Assembly (NCBI RefSeq): GCF_009451885.1
Contig: NZ_WIAO01000003.1
Coordinates: 124,001 to 188,000, forward strand
DNA from: Glycomyces albidus
GTDB taxonomy: Bacteria; Actinomycetota; Actinomycetes; Mycobacteriales; Micromonosporaceae
Reading direction: 5' to 3'
DNA length: 64,000 bases
Each line of letters opens with the position of its first letter. Position 1 is the stretch's first letter. The translations under genes and the position numbers were made by a program. Below the pieces are notes generated by a model. The model saw nothing but the letters and a program-made list of their open reading frames with translations. It searched no databases and had not been told where the DNA came from. This document shows, piece after piece, positions 32,190 to 42,465 of this stretch.

Positions 32190-34511
32190 ATGAATCCCCC
32201 GAGTAGATTTCGCAGGGCTGTGGCGGTGTCGCTGGTCGGAGTGCTGGCCGGTGCCGGGTTCACGGCCGCTGCGCATGGTGATCGCGGTCATGACGATGAG
32301 ATACAGCTCGAGCACCTGGACCGTGGGCTCGTCGCGGCGGTGACGCCTGAGGGCGTTTTCCTGAGCTGGCGGCTGCTCGCCGATGAGGTGACCGGTTATA
32401 ACGATTCAGGTCTTGAGGGCGCGACTTTCAAGGTCTACCGCGACGGCAAGAAGATCGCCACGGTCACCGATTCCACCAACTTCCTGGACACGAGCGGAGA
32501 CGGCGGGGCCGAGTACAAGGTCGTCGCGGTCAAGCGCGGGCCGGACGAGGCGTCCGAGACGGTCTCGCCCTGGTCCGAGGGGTACCTGGACATCCCGCTG
32601 CAGCGCCCCGCGGACGGCGTCACCCCCAAGGGGGATGCGTACACGTACCGCGCCAACGACATCAGCCCCGGCGACCTCGACGGGGACGGGGACTACGAGT
32701 ACGTGGTCAAGTGGGACCCCTCGAACTCGAAGGACGTCTCGCAGGTCGGCTACACCGGCCCGGTCTACCTCGACGCCTATACCCAGGAAGGCGACCTGCT
32801 CTGGCGGATCGACCTGGGCGTGAACATCCGGGCCGGGGCCCACTACACCCAGTTCGACGTCTACGACTTCGACGGGGACGGCATCTCCGAGGTCATGCTC
32901 AAGACCGCCCCGGGTACCAAGGTCACCTCGTACGTGAAGGGCAAGGAGGAGTACATCACCCTGCCCCGCGACGACCGCCGCGCCGGCGTCACGCACGAGG
33001 ACGACTACCGGCTCTCGGCGGCCGGCTACTACGACCACCTGGTCGAGATGTTCCGGGGATGGGACCAGCACCCCGAGGTCGTGAACGGTGACTGGCCCGC
33101 GACGATCGAGGCCGCACTCGGCGCCGACGCGCAGTTCGACTTCGCCTACCCGCTGTCGCAGGAGGACGCCGAGACGCTCGCCGACTACTTCATCGACGTG
33201 TACGCGCCGAGCCGTTCGGCGAGGAACCAGCTGCGGAACTTCGAGGGCTTCATCCTGGACGGCCCGGAGTACCTCACGGTCTTCAACGGCCGCACCGGGC
33301 TCGAGATGGACACCATCGACTTCCCGGTCGAGCGCGGCGACGACGGGCTCCTGTGGGGCGACTACGCGATGGCCCGCATCGAGCCGGGCAACCGGGTCGA
33401 CCGGTTCCTGTCGGGCGTGGCCTACCTCGACGGGGAGCACCCGTCGGCGATCTTCGCCCGCGGCTACTACACCCGCACCACGATCACGGCGATCGACTGG
33501 GACGGCCGGAACCTGGAGCAGCGCTGGCAGGCTGACTCGGGGCACGCCCCGATGTCGAACCCGTTCAACGCCTCGCCCCACGGCGTCGAGGGCCCCGACC
33601 CCGAGTGGGGGACGCTGACGACGCAGGGCGACCACTCGCTCAGCGTCAACGACGTGGACGGCGACGGCAGGCAGGAGATCGTCTACGGGGCGGCGACGCT
33701 CGACGACGACGGTTCGCTGCTGTACTCCTCGTACGCGACGATGCCGGCGGGCTCGAACAACCCGGGGGCGCTGGCGAAGCTGGGCCACGGGGACGCACTG
33801 CACGTCGGCGACTTCGACCCCGATCGCGAAGGGCTGGAGATCTTCTCGGTCTTCGAAGGCGGCGCGTGGGCGCCGTACGGCTACGCCATGCGCGACGCCG
33901 AGTCGGGTGAGGTCCTGTGGGGCGGCTACACCGGCCGCGACACCGGGCGCGGCATGGTCGGGGACGTCGATCCGTCGATCCCGGGCGTGGAGGCGTGGGC
34001 CGGCCTGCCGCCGGACCAGGCCGGCAATCCCGAAGGCCTGTTCACCGCCACCGGTGAGCCGATCGAGGGGGCGGCGCCCGGCACCAACATGAGCATCCGC
34101 TGGGACGCCGACCTGACGACGCAGCTCGTGCACGGCGCGGACGCCGCCACGGTCGAGGAGACGACGATCCGCGACTACCAGGACGGGGTCGTCCTCGACG
34201 CCGCCGGGACGCTCACGAACAACTACACGAAGGGCAACCCGGGCCTGGTGGCCGACGTGCTCGGCGACTGGCGCGAGGAGCTGCTGGTGCGGACCGCCGA
34301 CTCCAGCGCGATCCGCGTCTTCGTCTCGACCGAGGTCACCGACCACAAGCTGTTCACGCTGATGCACGACCCGCAGTACCGGGTCGGCGTCGCGAACCAG
34401 CAGACCACGTACAACCAGCCGCAGTACACGAGTTTCTACATGGCCTCGGACATGGACTTCGGCGACGTGACGGTGCCCGACTACTACACGCCGCGCTACG
34501 GCCGGCACTGA
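32190..34511 (+). CDS. secreted rhamnogalacturonan lyase (PL11)
   Basis: A 773-residue enzyme. Residues 1-32 are a signal peptide with a basic start and Ala-rich core. The mature protein begins 'LEHLDRGLVAAVTPEGVFLS', the start of PL11 lyases, with the early fibronectin-like part up to about 110. It continues with an eight-bladed propeller rich in calcium loops: 'PGDLDGDGDYEYVVKWD', 'DVYDFDGDGISEVMLKTAPG', 'NDVDGDGRQEIVYGAATLDD'. It cleaves the pectin backbone (rhamnose-galacturonate) by beta-elimination outside the cell. The start is fixed by TAGGAGGA at 32173-32180. A 12-bp terminator follows. Confidence 0.93.
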   Translation: MNPPSRFRRAVAVSLVGVLAGAGFTAAAHGDRGHDDEIQLEHLDRGLVAAVTPEGVFLSWRLLADEVTGYNDSGLEGATFKVYRDGKKIATVTDSTNFLDTSGDGGAEYKVVAVKRGPDEASETVSPWSEGYLDIPLQRPADGVTPKGDAYTYRANDISPGDLDGDGDYEYVVKWDPSNSKDVSQVGYTGPVYLDAYTQEGDLLWRIDLGVNIRAGAHYTQFDVYDFDGDGISEVMLKTAPGTKVTSYVKGKEEYITLPRDDRRAGVTHEDDYRLSAAGYYDHLVEMFRGWDQHPEVVNGDWPATIEAALGADAQFDFAYPLSQEDAETLADYFIDVYAPSRSARNQLRNFEGFILDGPEYLTVFNGRTGLEMDTIDFPVERGDDGLLWGDYAMARIEPGNRVDRFLSGVAYLDGEHPSAIFARGYYTRTTITAIDWDGRNLEQRWQADSGHAPMSNPFNASPHGVEGPDPEWGTLTTQGDHSLSVNDVDGDGRQEIVYGAATLDDDGSLLYSSYATMPAGSNNPGALAKLGHGDALHVGDFDPDREGLEIFSVFEGGAWAPYGYAMRDAESGEVLWGGYTGRDTGRGMVGDVDPSIPGVEAWAGLPPDQAGNPEGLFTATGEPIEGAAPGTNMSIRWDADLTTQLVHGADAATVEETTIRDYQDGVVLDAAGTLTNNYTKGNPGLVADVLGDWREELLVRTADSSAIRVFVSTEVTDHKLFTLMHDPQYRVGVANQQTTYNQPQYTSFYMASDMDFGDVTVPDYYTPRYGRH

Positions 34512-34523
34512 CCGCACTGAGGA

Positions 34524-34550
34524 GGAGGCGGGGCCCGCGGCCCCGCCTCC
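34524..34550 (+). terminator. Rho-independent terminator after PL11
   Basis: A 12-bp perfect stem (34524-34535 with 34539-34550), 3-nt loop, then TTT, 12 bp after the stop codon. Confidence 0.8.
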
Positions 34551-34709
34551 TTTGTGTTCGGAGCCGTGGCGAAATTGAGACATGGGATGATACGAGGAAT
34601 TCATCTGGAGGTCTTGCGCCCGCCCGCGTGTTGCGGTTGAGTGAAGAGCGCCCCATCATCCCGCCTCCGGCCACACGCCGAGGCGACGGCAGAGCATTGG
34701 AGCTTCCCC

Positions 34710-36947
34710 GTGCAGTCCCTCAGCAGGCGTGCGCGCCTCGCGGCCGCGGCCGCAGGCGCGGTCATCATCGGCGCCTCCGGGTTCCTCTTCGCCTCCCAGG
34801 CCCAGGCCCAGGCCGACATCGTCCACATCGGCGCGGTCCAGGGCTCGATCGAGGACGGCGACACGAACTTCGCCTCGCCCCTCGCGGGCCAGACGGTGTT
34901 CGTCCAGGGCGTGGTCACCCAGGAGACCCTCGACCCGTCGGGCAACAAGGGCTTCTTCATCCAGGAGCGCTCCGACGCGACCGACGGCGACCCGAACTCC
35001 TCGGACGGCATCTTCGTCTTCAACAACAAGTTCTCGACGCTGCGCACGCTGACCGGTTCGCCCGCCCGCGAGGAGCTGGGCGCCAACTGGACCGTGAACG
35101 TGGGCGACGAGATCGTCCTGCGCGGCGTGGTCGGCACCTACTTCGGGAACATCCAGTTCTCCGGCGGCTCCGCGTACGTCTACGACGTGGTCGAGACGGG
35201 CCTCGACCCGCTCGCCGAGGTCGAGGCGGTCGAGATCGACCCGCCGGACGACGCGCGGGCGTCGACCGAGTACATGCGCCGCCACCTCGGCATGCAGATG
35301 ACCGTCCCGGCCGAGTCCGTGGTGACCGCCGGGCGCGACGTCTACTCCTCGGGCGGCGAGGTGTGGGCGATGCGCGGCGACAGCGAGGCCGCGCAGCAGG
35401 ACGGGTACGCGGCCCGCGCCTACCGCGACGCGCACCCGCTCGACACGGTCGAAGGCAGCTTCGACGACGGCAACGGCTACCTGTTCGTCATCGGCGACCT
35501 CGGCATCCGCGCCACCGCCGGCACCACCGAGTCGATCATCGCCCCCGCGAAGACCTACGACGTGATCACCGAGGCCGCGACCGGCGGCGTCTATCTCTCG
35601 TTCGCGAAGTACGCGGTCGAGGTCTCCGAGGACCTGGTGCTCGAGGGCGGCCTGGAGCCGGCCGGGAACGAGCCGGTCGAGCCCGCCGGCAAGCACGAGG
35701 CGTCCGTGGCCTCGTACAACATCGAGAACCTGTACGACACGCGCGACAACCCGAACTCCGGCTGCGACTTCGCCGGCAACACCGGCTGCACCGACCCCGA
35801 GGACCCCGAAGGGAACGTCAGCCCGCCGTTCGACTACGTCCCGGGCTCCTACGGCGAGTACGAGGCGCAGCTCCGGCGCCAGGCCGCGCAGATCGTGGAG
35901 GACCTCCACAGTCCGGCGATCCTCATGACCCAGGAGGGCGAGGCCCAGGACGTCTGCTCGGTCAACCCCGAGTGGACGAAGGACGCCGACCTCGGCGAGG
36001 ACCGCCTCGTGTGCGACCTCGAGGGCACCGGCGAGGCGAACACCGGCGGCGACGGCGCCCCCGACTCGATCCAGGAGCTCGCGCTCGTGATCGCCGAGTA
36101 CGGCGGCCCGACCTACAAGGCCGTGGGCGACCTCGACTCGGCCGACACGCGCGGCATCATGACCGGTTTCCTGTACCAGCCGAAGCTGGCCGGCCTGTCG
36201 AGCGTGAAGTCCTCGGACCCGGTCTTCGGCGACTCGCCCGAGATCGACTACCCGACCGAGGCCGACGCGATCAACGCCGACGTGCAGAACCCGAAGGCCC
36301 TGAACGCGGCCCTGCCGCAGTCGGTCGTCGACCAGTGCAAGAGCTCGGGCGTGTACGCCTGCAACGGGTACGACGTGTTCAGCCGCGCCGCGCAGGCCGC
36401 GAAGTTCTACTTCAAGGACAAGCACGGCCGTCCGGTCGAGGAGATCTTCCTGATCAACAACCACTTCTCGTCGGGCCCGAACACGCGCGTGCTGCACCGG
36501 ACCGAGCAGGCGAACTACGTGGCGGCGATCAGCGCGACCATCCTCGACCACCAGCGCAAGGCGAACGTCCTGGCGGGCGGCGACTTCAACGTCTTCCCGC
36601 GCCCGGACGACCCGTTCGCCGAGGGCCAGGTCATCGCCGGCGACTGGACCGGCCCGTCCGACCAGCTCGCGGGCATGTACGAGGACTCGGGCCTGTGCGC
36701 GCTCTACGACCTGATGGTGGAGGACCACCCGCAGGCGGCCTACTCGTACACGTACATGGGCCAGACGCAGACGCTCGACCAGATGTGGGCCTCTCCGCAC
36801 CTGCTGCGCGAGATCGAGTCCGCGGTGTCCGCGCACATCAACGCGGACTACCCGGCCGACGCGTACGACTTCGGCGAGGAGCCCGCATACGGGCGCTACG
36901 GGGTCTCCGACCACGACCCCTCGGTCGTGACGTTCGACATCAAGTAG
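34710..36947 (+). CDS. secreted ExeM-like nuclease (endonuclease/exonuclease/phosphatase family)
   Basis: A 745-residue exported protein. The signal peptide is 'SLSRRARLAAAAAGAVI...SQAQAQA'. An OB-fold-like domain (about 35-170) has 'GQTVFVQGVVTQETLDP' and 'KGFFIQERSDATDGDPNSS', as in ExeM/NucH extracellular DNases. The EEP catalytic domain spans about 330-745: 'VASYNIENLYDTRDN', 'ILMTQEGEAQD' (metal-binding Glu), 'IFLINNHFSSGPN', 'LAGGDFNVFPRP' and the final 'GVSDHDPSVV'. It probably degrades extracellular DNA for nutrients or biofilm turnover. The GTG at 34710 has GGAG 7 nt upstream. A long stem terminator follows. Confidence 0.9.
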   Translation: MQSLSRRARLAAAAAGAVIIGASGFLFASQAQAQADIVHIGAVQGSIEDGDTNFASPLAGQTVFVQGVVTQETLDPSGNKGFFIQERSDATDGDPNSSDGIFVFNNKFSTLRTLTGSPAREELGANWTVNVGDEIVLRGVVGTYFGNIQFSGGSAYVYDVVETGLDPLAEVEAVEIDPPDDARASTEYMRRHLGMQMTVPAESVVTAGRDVYSSGGEVWAMRGDSEAAQQDGYAARAYRDAHPLDTVEGSFDDGNGYLFVIGDLGIRATAGTTESIIAPAKTYDVITEAATGGVYLSFAKYAVEVSEDLVLEGGLEPAGNEPVEPAGKHEASVASYNIENLYDTRDNPNSGCDFAGNTGCTDPEDPEGNVSPPFDYVPGSYGEYEAQLRRQAAQIVEDLHSPAILMTQEGEAQDVCSVNPEWTKDADLGEDRLVCDLEGTGEANTGGDGAPDSIQELALVIAEYGGPTYKAVGDLDSADTRGIMTGFLYQPKLAGLSSVKSSDPVFGDSPEIDYPTEADAINADVQNPKALNAALPQSVVDQCKSSGVYACNGYDVFSRAAQAAKFYFKDKHGRPVEEIFLINNHFSSGPNTRVLHRTEQANYVAAISATILDHQRKANVLAGGDFNVFPRPDDPFAEGQVIAGDWTGPSDQLAGMYEDSGLCALYDLMVEDHPQAAYSYTYMGQTQTLDQMWASPHLLREIESAVSAHINADYPADAYDFGEEPAYGRYGVSDHDPSVVTFDIK

Positions 36948-36965
36948 CAGGCGGCGCAAGGCGAA

Positions 36966-36993
36966 GGGGCGGGATCCACGCGGATCCCGCCCC
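36966..36993. terminator. bidirectional hairpin terminator
   Basis: A 12-bp perfect stem (36966-36977 with 36982-36993) and 4-nt loop between the convergent nuclease and binding-protein genes. Confidence 0.75.
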
Positions 36994-37038
36994 TGCTCAC
37001 TCTGCATTCGGTTGTGGTGGTCGAAGACCCGGTCTGCC

Positions 37039-38070
37039 TCAGACCAGCTTCTTCGCGTTCGTGATCGCCTCGGCGAGCGCCTCGATGGAGACGGCGGCGA
37101 GTCCGTACGAGTACATCGGCTCGGCCTCCCACGCCACGATCTGGCCCTCCTGGACCGCCGGGAGGGCCGCCCAGGTCGGGAAGTCGGTGAGCGCGTCGGG
37201 CTGGAGGGCCTGGACGCGCGAGTCGAGGAAGAGGAGGTCGGCGGGGTACTTGTCGGCGTTCTCCCACGAGAGGCTCTCGAAGTAGCCGCCCTCGTCGAGG
37301 TTGTCGGGCTGGACGAAGGTGACGCCGAGCTCGGTGAAGAAGCGCATGTCGTTGCCCATGGCCGGGTTCGAGGCGTAGAAGGTCTCGGCGGCGGCGGAGC
37401 AGGCGAGGACCGTGACGGGGTTCGCGGCGGCGGCCTCGGTGAGGGCGGCGACGGCCGCGTCGTAGCGTTCCTTGTTGGCGGCGTTCGCTTCCGACTCGAG
37501 GTCGGCGCCGAGGCTCTGGGCCAGTTCGGCGTGGCGGCCGATGACCGCGTCGAGGGTGTTGGCGCCGTCGTCGGCGCTGAGGGCGACCACGTCCGCGAGC
37601 GCGGTGATGTCCGCTTTGGACTCCTCGGGGACGTACCAGAGGGACGCCGGGTCGTAGTAGAAGTGGGTCAGCAGGACCTCGGGACCCCATTCGGCGTAGG
37701 CCTCGACGTCGAACTCGCCGTAGGTGTTGCCGAAGACCGTCAGGTCGCCGACGGGGAGGTTCCCGGCCTGGCTGGTGGCGGAGCCGTCCTCGTTGGTGGT
37801 GGGGCCGAAGACGGCCGGGACCTCGATGCCGAAGTCGTACAGGGCGGCGGCCATGCCGGTGTACGCCACGAGCTTGGTGGGGACGTGGTCGAGTTCGACG
37901 GTGGCGGGCTGGTCGTCGGTGAACTCCCACGGGCCGGTCGACTCGGCGGCGGTGTCGGTGTCGTCCCCGCCTCCGGAGCACGCGGCGAGCGCGCCCGTCA
38001 GACCGAGGGCGCCGCCGCCCGCGAGCAGGCCGCGGCGGCCGAGCTTGACCTTGTCGGCATCGAATGCCAT
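37039..38070 (-). CDS. iron-siderophore ABC transporter substrate-binding lipoprotein
   Basis: A 343-residue FecB/FepB-type protein. The N-terminus 'KLGRRGLLAGGGALGLTGAL' with lipobox 'LAAC' (Cys31) shows Tat-like export and lipid anchoring. The mature part has the class III two-lobe signature: 'TKLVAYTGMAAALYDFGIEV', 'EAYAEWGPEVLLTHFYYDP', 'WAALPAVQEGQIVAWEAEP'. It is preceded by an iron box 85 bp upstream. It resembles the neighbour at 38226 closely in layout, so the pair arose by duplication and may recognise related siderophores. Confidence 0.9.
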   Translation of the reverse strand: MAFDADKVKLGRRGLLAGGGALGLTGALAACSGGGDDTDTAAESTGPWEFTDDQPATVELDHVPTKLVAYTGMAAALYDFGIEVPAVFGPTTNEDGSATSQAGNLPVGDLTVFGNTYGEFDVEAYAEWGPEVLLTHFYYDPASLWYVPEESKADITALADVVALSADDGANTLDAVIGRHAELAQSLGADLESEANAANKERYDAAVAALTEAAAANPVTVLACSAAAETFYASNPAMGNDMRFFTELGVTFVQPDNLDEGGYFESLSWENADKYPADLLFLDSRVQALQPDALTDFPTWAALPAVQEGQIVAWEAEPMYSYGLAAVSIEALAEAITNAKKLV

Positions 38071-38153
38071 GTGTGCTTCTCCTTCGTGAAGGGCGGGCGG
38101 GGGCCGGAACCGGCGGTCGGAGCGCGCCCGACTCGGCCGGGCGCTGGCGAACC

Positions 38154-38172
38154 GAGGTTAGGCTAACCTAAT
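38154..38172 (-). promoter_or_regulatory. iron box (DtxR/IdeR-type)
   Basis: GAGGTTAGGCTAACCTAAT contains the perfect palindrome AGGTTAG-G-CTAACCT (38155-38169), close to the TTAGGTTAGGCTAACCTAA consensus. It lies in the promoter region of the binding-protein gene that starts at 38070 and would repress it when iron is sufficient. Confidence 0.88.
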
Positions 38173-38225
38173 CGGATTCCGACCCCGTGACCTGGGGCCC
38201 TCACGTGGCGTCAGCCACTGAGCGT

Positions 38226-39248
38226 CTACAGCGCCCGCGCCGACGTCAATCCCTCCGCGATCCGTTCCAGCTCAACGGCACCGCCGATGTGCGAGTACAC
38301 CGGTTCGGCGTTCCAGCCGTACACCTGTCCGGCCGCCACGGCGGGGAGCGCCGCCCACGTCGGGTACTCGGCGGCGAGCTGCTCGGCGGTGAGGTTCCCG
38401 GTCCGCGTGTCCAGGAAGATCGCGTCCGCCGCGTACTTGTCGACGTTCTCCCAGGACAGGAGTTCCCAGTAGCTGTTCTGGTCGGGGTTCTCGGGGACCA
38501 CGACGTCCACCCCGAGCTCGACGCTCTTGGCGAGCAGGTTGAACGTGGGCGGGTTCGCGATGTAGAGCCCGTCGGGCCATGCGCCGACGGCCAGGACCTT
38601 CAGCGGGTTCTCGGCGGCCGCCGCGGCGACGGCGCCGGCGGCCGCGCCGAAGCGCTCCACTCCCGCGGCGTTCTCCTCCGAGCCCAGATCCGCGCCGAGC
38701 GCTTCGGCAAGGGCCGCATGCCGGTCGATGATCTGGTCCAGGGTCGGCTGCGAGACCTCGATGCCGATGCCCGGCGCGAGCGACTCGACCTCTTCGAGGC
38801 GGTCCTCGGGCACGAACCACAGGTCGAAGCCCTCGTAGTAGTGCGACACGATGAGCTCGGGCCCGAGCTCGGCGTACTTCTCGACGTCGAACTCGCCCCA
38901 GGCGTTCCCGAGGACCGTCAAGTCCTCTACGGGCATCCGCCCGGCCTGGAGGTCGGGGGCGCCGTCGGCGAGGGTGGTCGGGCCGAAGACCGCCGCCACC
39001 TCGACGCCGTAGTCGTACAGGGCCGCGGCGAGGCCGGTGAACGCCACCACCTTCGTCGGGACCGCCTCGAGTTCGACGTTCTCCTGGTCGCGCTCGTCAA
39101 GGAACGAGAAGGGACCGGACTCGGCGTCGGTCTCCTCGGCGGGATCGTCGCCGCCGGTGCAGGCGGCCAGGACTGAAGCGGCGCCGAGGCCCCCGGCGGC
39201 CGAGAGCAGGCGGCGGCGGGAGAGGGCGGGGTACGCGCGGAGTGGCAC
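38226..39248 (-). CDS. second iron-siderophore substrate-binding lipoprotein
   Basis: A 340-residue paralogue of the protein at 37039. The N-terminus 'ALSRRRLLSAAGGLGAASVL' with lipobox 'LAAC' (Cys30) is Tat-like. Matching segments include 'TKVVAFTGLAAALYDYGVEV', 'EKYAELGPELIVSHYYEGFD' and 'WAALPAVAAGQVYGWNAEP'. It is divergent from the permease-ATPase operon across a shared iron box, so it is the primary partner of that transporter, and the 37039 protein is probably the second. Confidence 0.9.
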   Translation of the reverse strand: MPLRAYPALSRRRLLSAAGGLGAASVLAACTGGDDPAEETDAESGPFSFLDERDQENVELEAVPTKVVAFTGLAAALYDYGVEVAAVFGPTTLADGAPDLQAGRMPVEDLTVLGNAWGEFDVEKYAELGPELIVSHYYEGFDLWFVPEDRLEEVESLAPGIGIEVSQPTLDQIIDRHAALAEALGADLGSEENAAGVERFGAAAGAVAAAAAENPLKVLAVGAWPDGLYIANPPTFNLLAKSVELGVDVVVPENPDQNSYWELLSWENVDKYAADAIFLDTRTGNLTAEQLAAEYPTWAALPAVAAGQVYGWNAEPVYSHIGGAVELERIAEGLTSARAL

Positions 39249-39293
39249 GTCGGACTCCTTCGAAGGGGTGTGCGGTCATGGCGGGGTGAGCGA

Positions 39294-39312
39294 GGGTTAG
39301 GTTAGCCTAAAC
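39294..39312. promoter_or_regulatory. iron box in the divergent siderophore promoter region
   Basis: GGGTTAGGTTAGCCTAAAC matches the left and central part of the DtxR/IdeR box (TTAGGTTAGSCTAA), with a weaker right end. Its position between the binding-protein (39248) and permease (39343) starts allows it to control both directions. Confidence 0.82.
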
Positions 39313-39342
39313 AAAACCGAACTATCCCTCCGGAGACCGCAC

Positions 39343-40422
39343 TTGTCAACCGCGCACCGCGCCCCCGACCTGGCCCAGCCGCTCGCGGCGGGCCACGCGT
39401 CCGCCGGGGGCGCAAGCGAACCGGCGCCCCGCTCGCGCACCGGGCGCCGCGTCGCCGGACTGGCCGTCCTCATCGGCGCCGTCGCCGTCCTCACCGTCGC
39501 CAGCGTCGCGCTCGGCGCCCGCGCCATGGACCTCGGGCAGGTCTGGGCCGGCCTCACCGACCCCGCCTCCGACGCCTACCCGGTCGTCACCGAGCTGCGC
39601 CTGCCCCGCACCGCCCTCGGCCTCGCCGCCGGATCGGCGCTCGGCCTCGCCGGCGCGCTCATGCAGGCCATGACCCGCAACCCGCTCGCCGACCCCGGTC
39701 TCCTCGGCGTCAACACCGGCGCGGCCGCCGCGGTCGTCACCGCCGCCTACTTCCTCGGTTTCTCCAGCTTCACCCAGACCATCGGGTTCGCCTTCGCGGG
39801 CGCCGCGATCGCCTCCGTCGCCTGCTACCTCATCGCCGGCGCCGCCACCGCGACCCCGGCCCGGCTCGCGCTGGCCGGCGCGGCCGTCACCGCCGCCGGG
39901 TACGCGTACGTCTCAGCGATCCAGCTCATGGACGCCGCCTCGCTGGAGACCATGCGGTTCTGGTCGGTCGGGTCGCTCGTCAACGCCCACACCGCCCCGA
40001 TCCTCCCGGTGGTCGTCCTCATCGGAGCCGCGAGCGCCGTCGGGATCCTCCTGGCCCGGCCGCTGAACGCGCTCGCGCTCGGCGACGCCACCGCGACCGG
40101 CCTCGGGGTCGACCCGCGCGTCCTGCGGGTCGCCGGGATCGCCGCGATCACGGTCCTCGCCGGGACCGCCACGGCCGTGTGCGGCCCGATCGTCTTCGTC
40201 GGCCTCGTCGTCCCGCACGTCGTGCGGGCCTTCACCGGGCCCGACCAGAACTGGGTCCTGCCCTATTCGATGCTCACCGGCGCGGCGTTCCTGCTCCTCA
40301 CCGACGTCATCGGCCGCATCGCCGCGCGCCCGGCGGAGGTCCAGGTCGGCATCGTCTGCGCCGTCGTCGGCGGCCCCTTCTTCATCTACCTCGTCAGCCG
40401 CAGGAAGGTCGCCAGGCTATGA
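39343..40422 (+). CDS. FecCD-family siderophore ABC permease
   Basis: A 359-residue permease of the BtuC/FecCD fold with about ten transmembrane helices. Hallmarks include 'LRLPRTALGLAAGSALGLAG', 'LMQAMTRNPLADPGLLGVNT' and 'GPIVFVGLVVPHVVRAFTGP', the coupling region to the ATPase. The TTG start at 39343 is supported by CGGAGA seven bases upstream. The stop overlaps the start of the second permease by 4 bp. Confidence 0.92.
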   Translation: MSTAHRAPDLAQPLAAGHASAGGASEPAPRSRTGRRVAGLAVLIGAVAVLTVASVALGARAMDLGQVWAGLTDPASDAYPVVTELRLPRTALGLAAGSALGLAGALMQAMTRNPLADPGLLGVNTGAAAAVVTAAYFLGFSSFTQTIGFAFAGAAIASVACYLIAGAATATPARLALAGAAVTAAGYAYVSAIQLMDAASLETMRFWSVGSLVNAHTAPILPVVVLIGAASAVGILLARPLNALALGDATATGLGVDPRVLRVAGIAAITVLAGTATAVCGPIVFVGLVVPHVVRAFTGPDQNWVLPYSMLTGAAFLLLTDVIGRIAARPAEVQVGIVCAVVGGPFFIYLVSRRKVARL

Positions 40423-41488
40423 CCACCGCGCCCACCCCGGTCCGGAGGGCCTCGAGCGACGCGCGCGCGACGGTCCTGCGCGTCGGCGGCTACTCGATCC
40501 GCCTGCGCCACCGCGTGCTCGCCGCGGTCCTCGGCTCGCTCGCCGCGCTCATCGCCCTCGCCATGTGGTCGGCCGCGACCGGCTCGACCTCGCTCGGCCT
40601 CGAACGCGTCTGGTACGCCCTCATAGGCCAGGGCCCGAAGGGCGACGAGTTCATCCTCTGGGAGCTGCGCCTGCCGCGCCTGGCCACCGGCCTCGCCGTC
40701 GGCGCGTGCATGGGCCTGTCCGGGGCTCTGTTCCAGACGCTCACCCGCAACCCGCTCGGCAGCCCCGACCTGCTCGGCCTCACCCAGGGCGCCACCACGG
40801 GCGCGCTCGTGTCGATCATCGTCACCGGTTCGTCCCTGCAGGTCACGACCGCGCTCGCCGCGGTCGGGTCGCTCGCCACGGGCCTGCTCATCTGGTCTTT
40901 GACGCGCGGCGGGGACCCCTCGGGCTACCGGCTCGTCCTCGTCGGGATCGGCATCTCGGCGATCCTGGCGGGCGTCAACGGCTACCTGCTGACGCGGACC
41001 ACGATCATCGACGCGTTCCGGGCCGTCTACTGGCTCACCGGCGACCTGTCCGGCCGCGACTTCGGCCAGGCCCGCACCGTCGCCATCGTCCTCGCCGCCG
41101 GCATCGTCGTCATCGCACTGCTCTCGCGCGGCCTCGACTCCCTGCGCCTGGGCGAGGCCGCCGCCACCGGTCTCGGCGTCCGCGTCGGCGCGACCCGCGT
41201 GGCCGCCCTCGTCACCGCCTCGGTCCTCACCGCCGCGGCCGTGGCCGTCGCGGGGCCGCTCGCGTTCGTCGCGCTCGCCGCACCGCACATCGCGGCGCGC
41301 CTGACCGGTTCGTCCCGCAGCTTCCTGTGCTCCGCCCTCGTCGGCGCGCTCATCGTCACGGCCGCCGACATGATCGCCGTCGCCGGCGTCGGCGGCCACC
41401 AACTGCCCACCGGTGTCGTCACCGGCGTGGTCGGCGGCGCCTATCTCATCTGGCTGCTCATCGCCCACCGCAAGAAGGGGGTCCTCTC

Positions 41489-41492
<4 letters not shown>
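40419..41492 (+). CDS. second FecCD-family siderophore ABC permease
   Basis: A 357-residue partner permease with the same fold: 'LRLPRLATGLAVGACMGLSG', 'LFQTLTRNPLGSPDLLGLTQ' and 'GPLAFVALAAPHIAARLTGS'. It would form a heterodimeric channel with the preceding protein. Overlaps of 4 bp at both ends (ATGA with the first permease, GTGA with the ATPase) show a tightly coupled operon. Confidence 0.92.
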
Positions 41493-42256
<764 letters not shown>

Positions 42257-42286
<30 letters not shown>

Positions 42287-42386
42287 GGTCCGAGCGCTCG
42301 CGCGAGGGACCGGGTGTAGGGTCCGGGCGCTCGAGCAAGAACCAGGTGCAGCGTCCGAGCGCTCGCGCGGGGGACCAGTGCGGCGA
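42257..42386. repeat. four tandem 32-33-bp hairpin repeats
   Basis: Units start at 42257, 42290, 42323 and 42355, the first two almost identical and the last two diverged. Each contains the palindrome GAGCGCTC and a GGTCC...GGGACC pair, so each can fold into a hairpin. The first unit includes the stop codon of the ATPase gene. The rest of the gap to 42465 holds nothing else I recognise. Confidence 0.8.
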
Positions 42387-42465
42387 GGTCTCCCGGTCAC
42401 GTCTTCGCGGTCATCGGGCGGGGCCGGCGATCTCGCGGTCCCGCCCGGTGCGTGCCGCTGGTGTT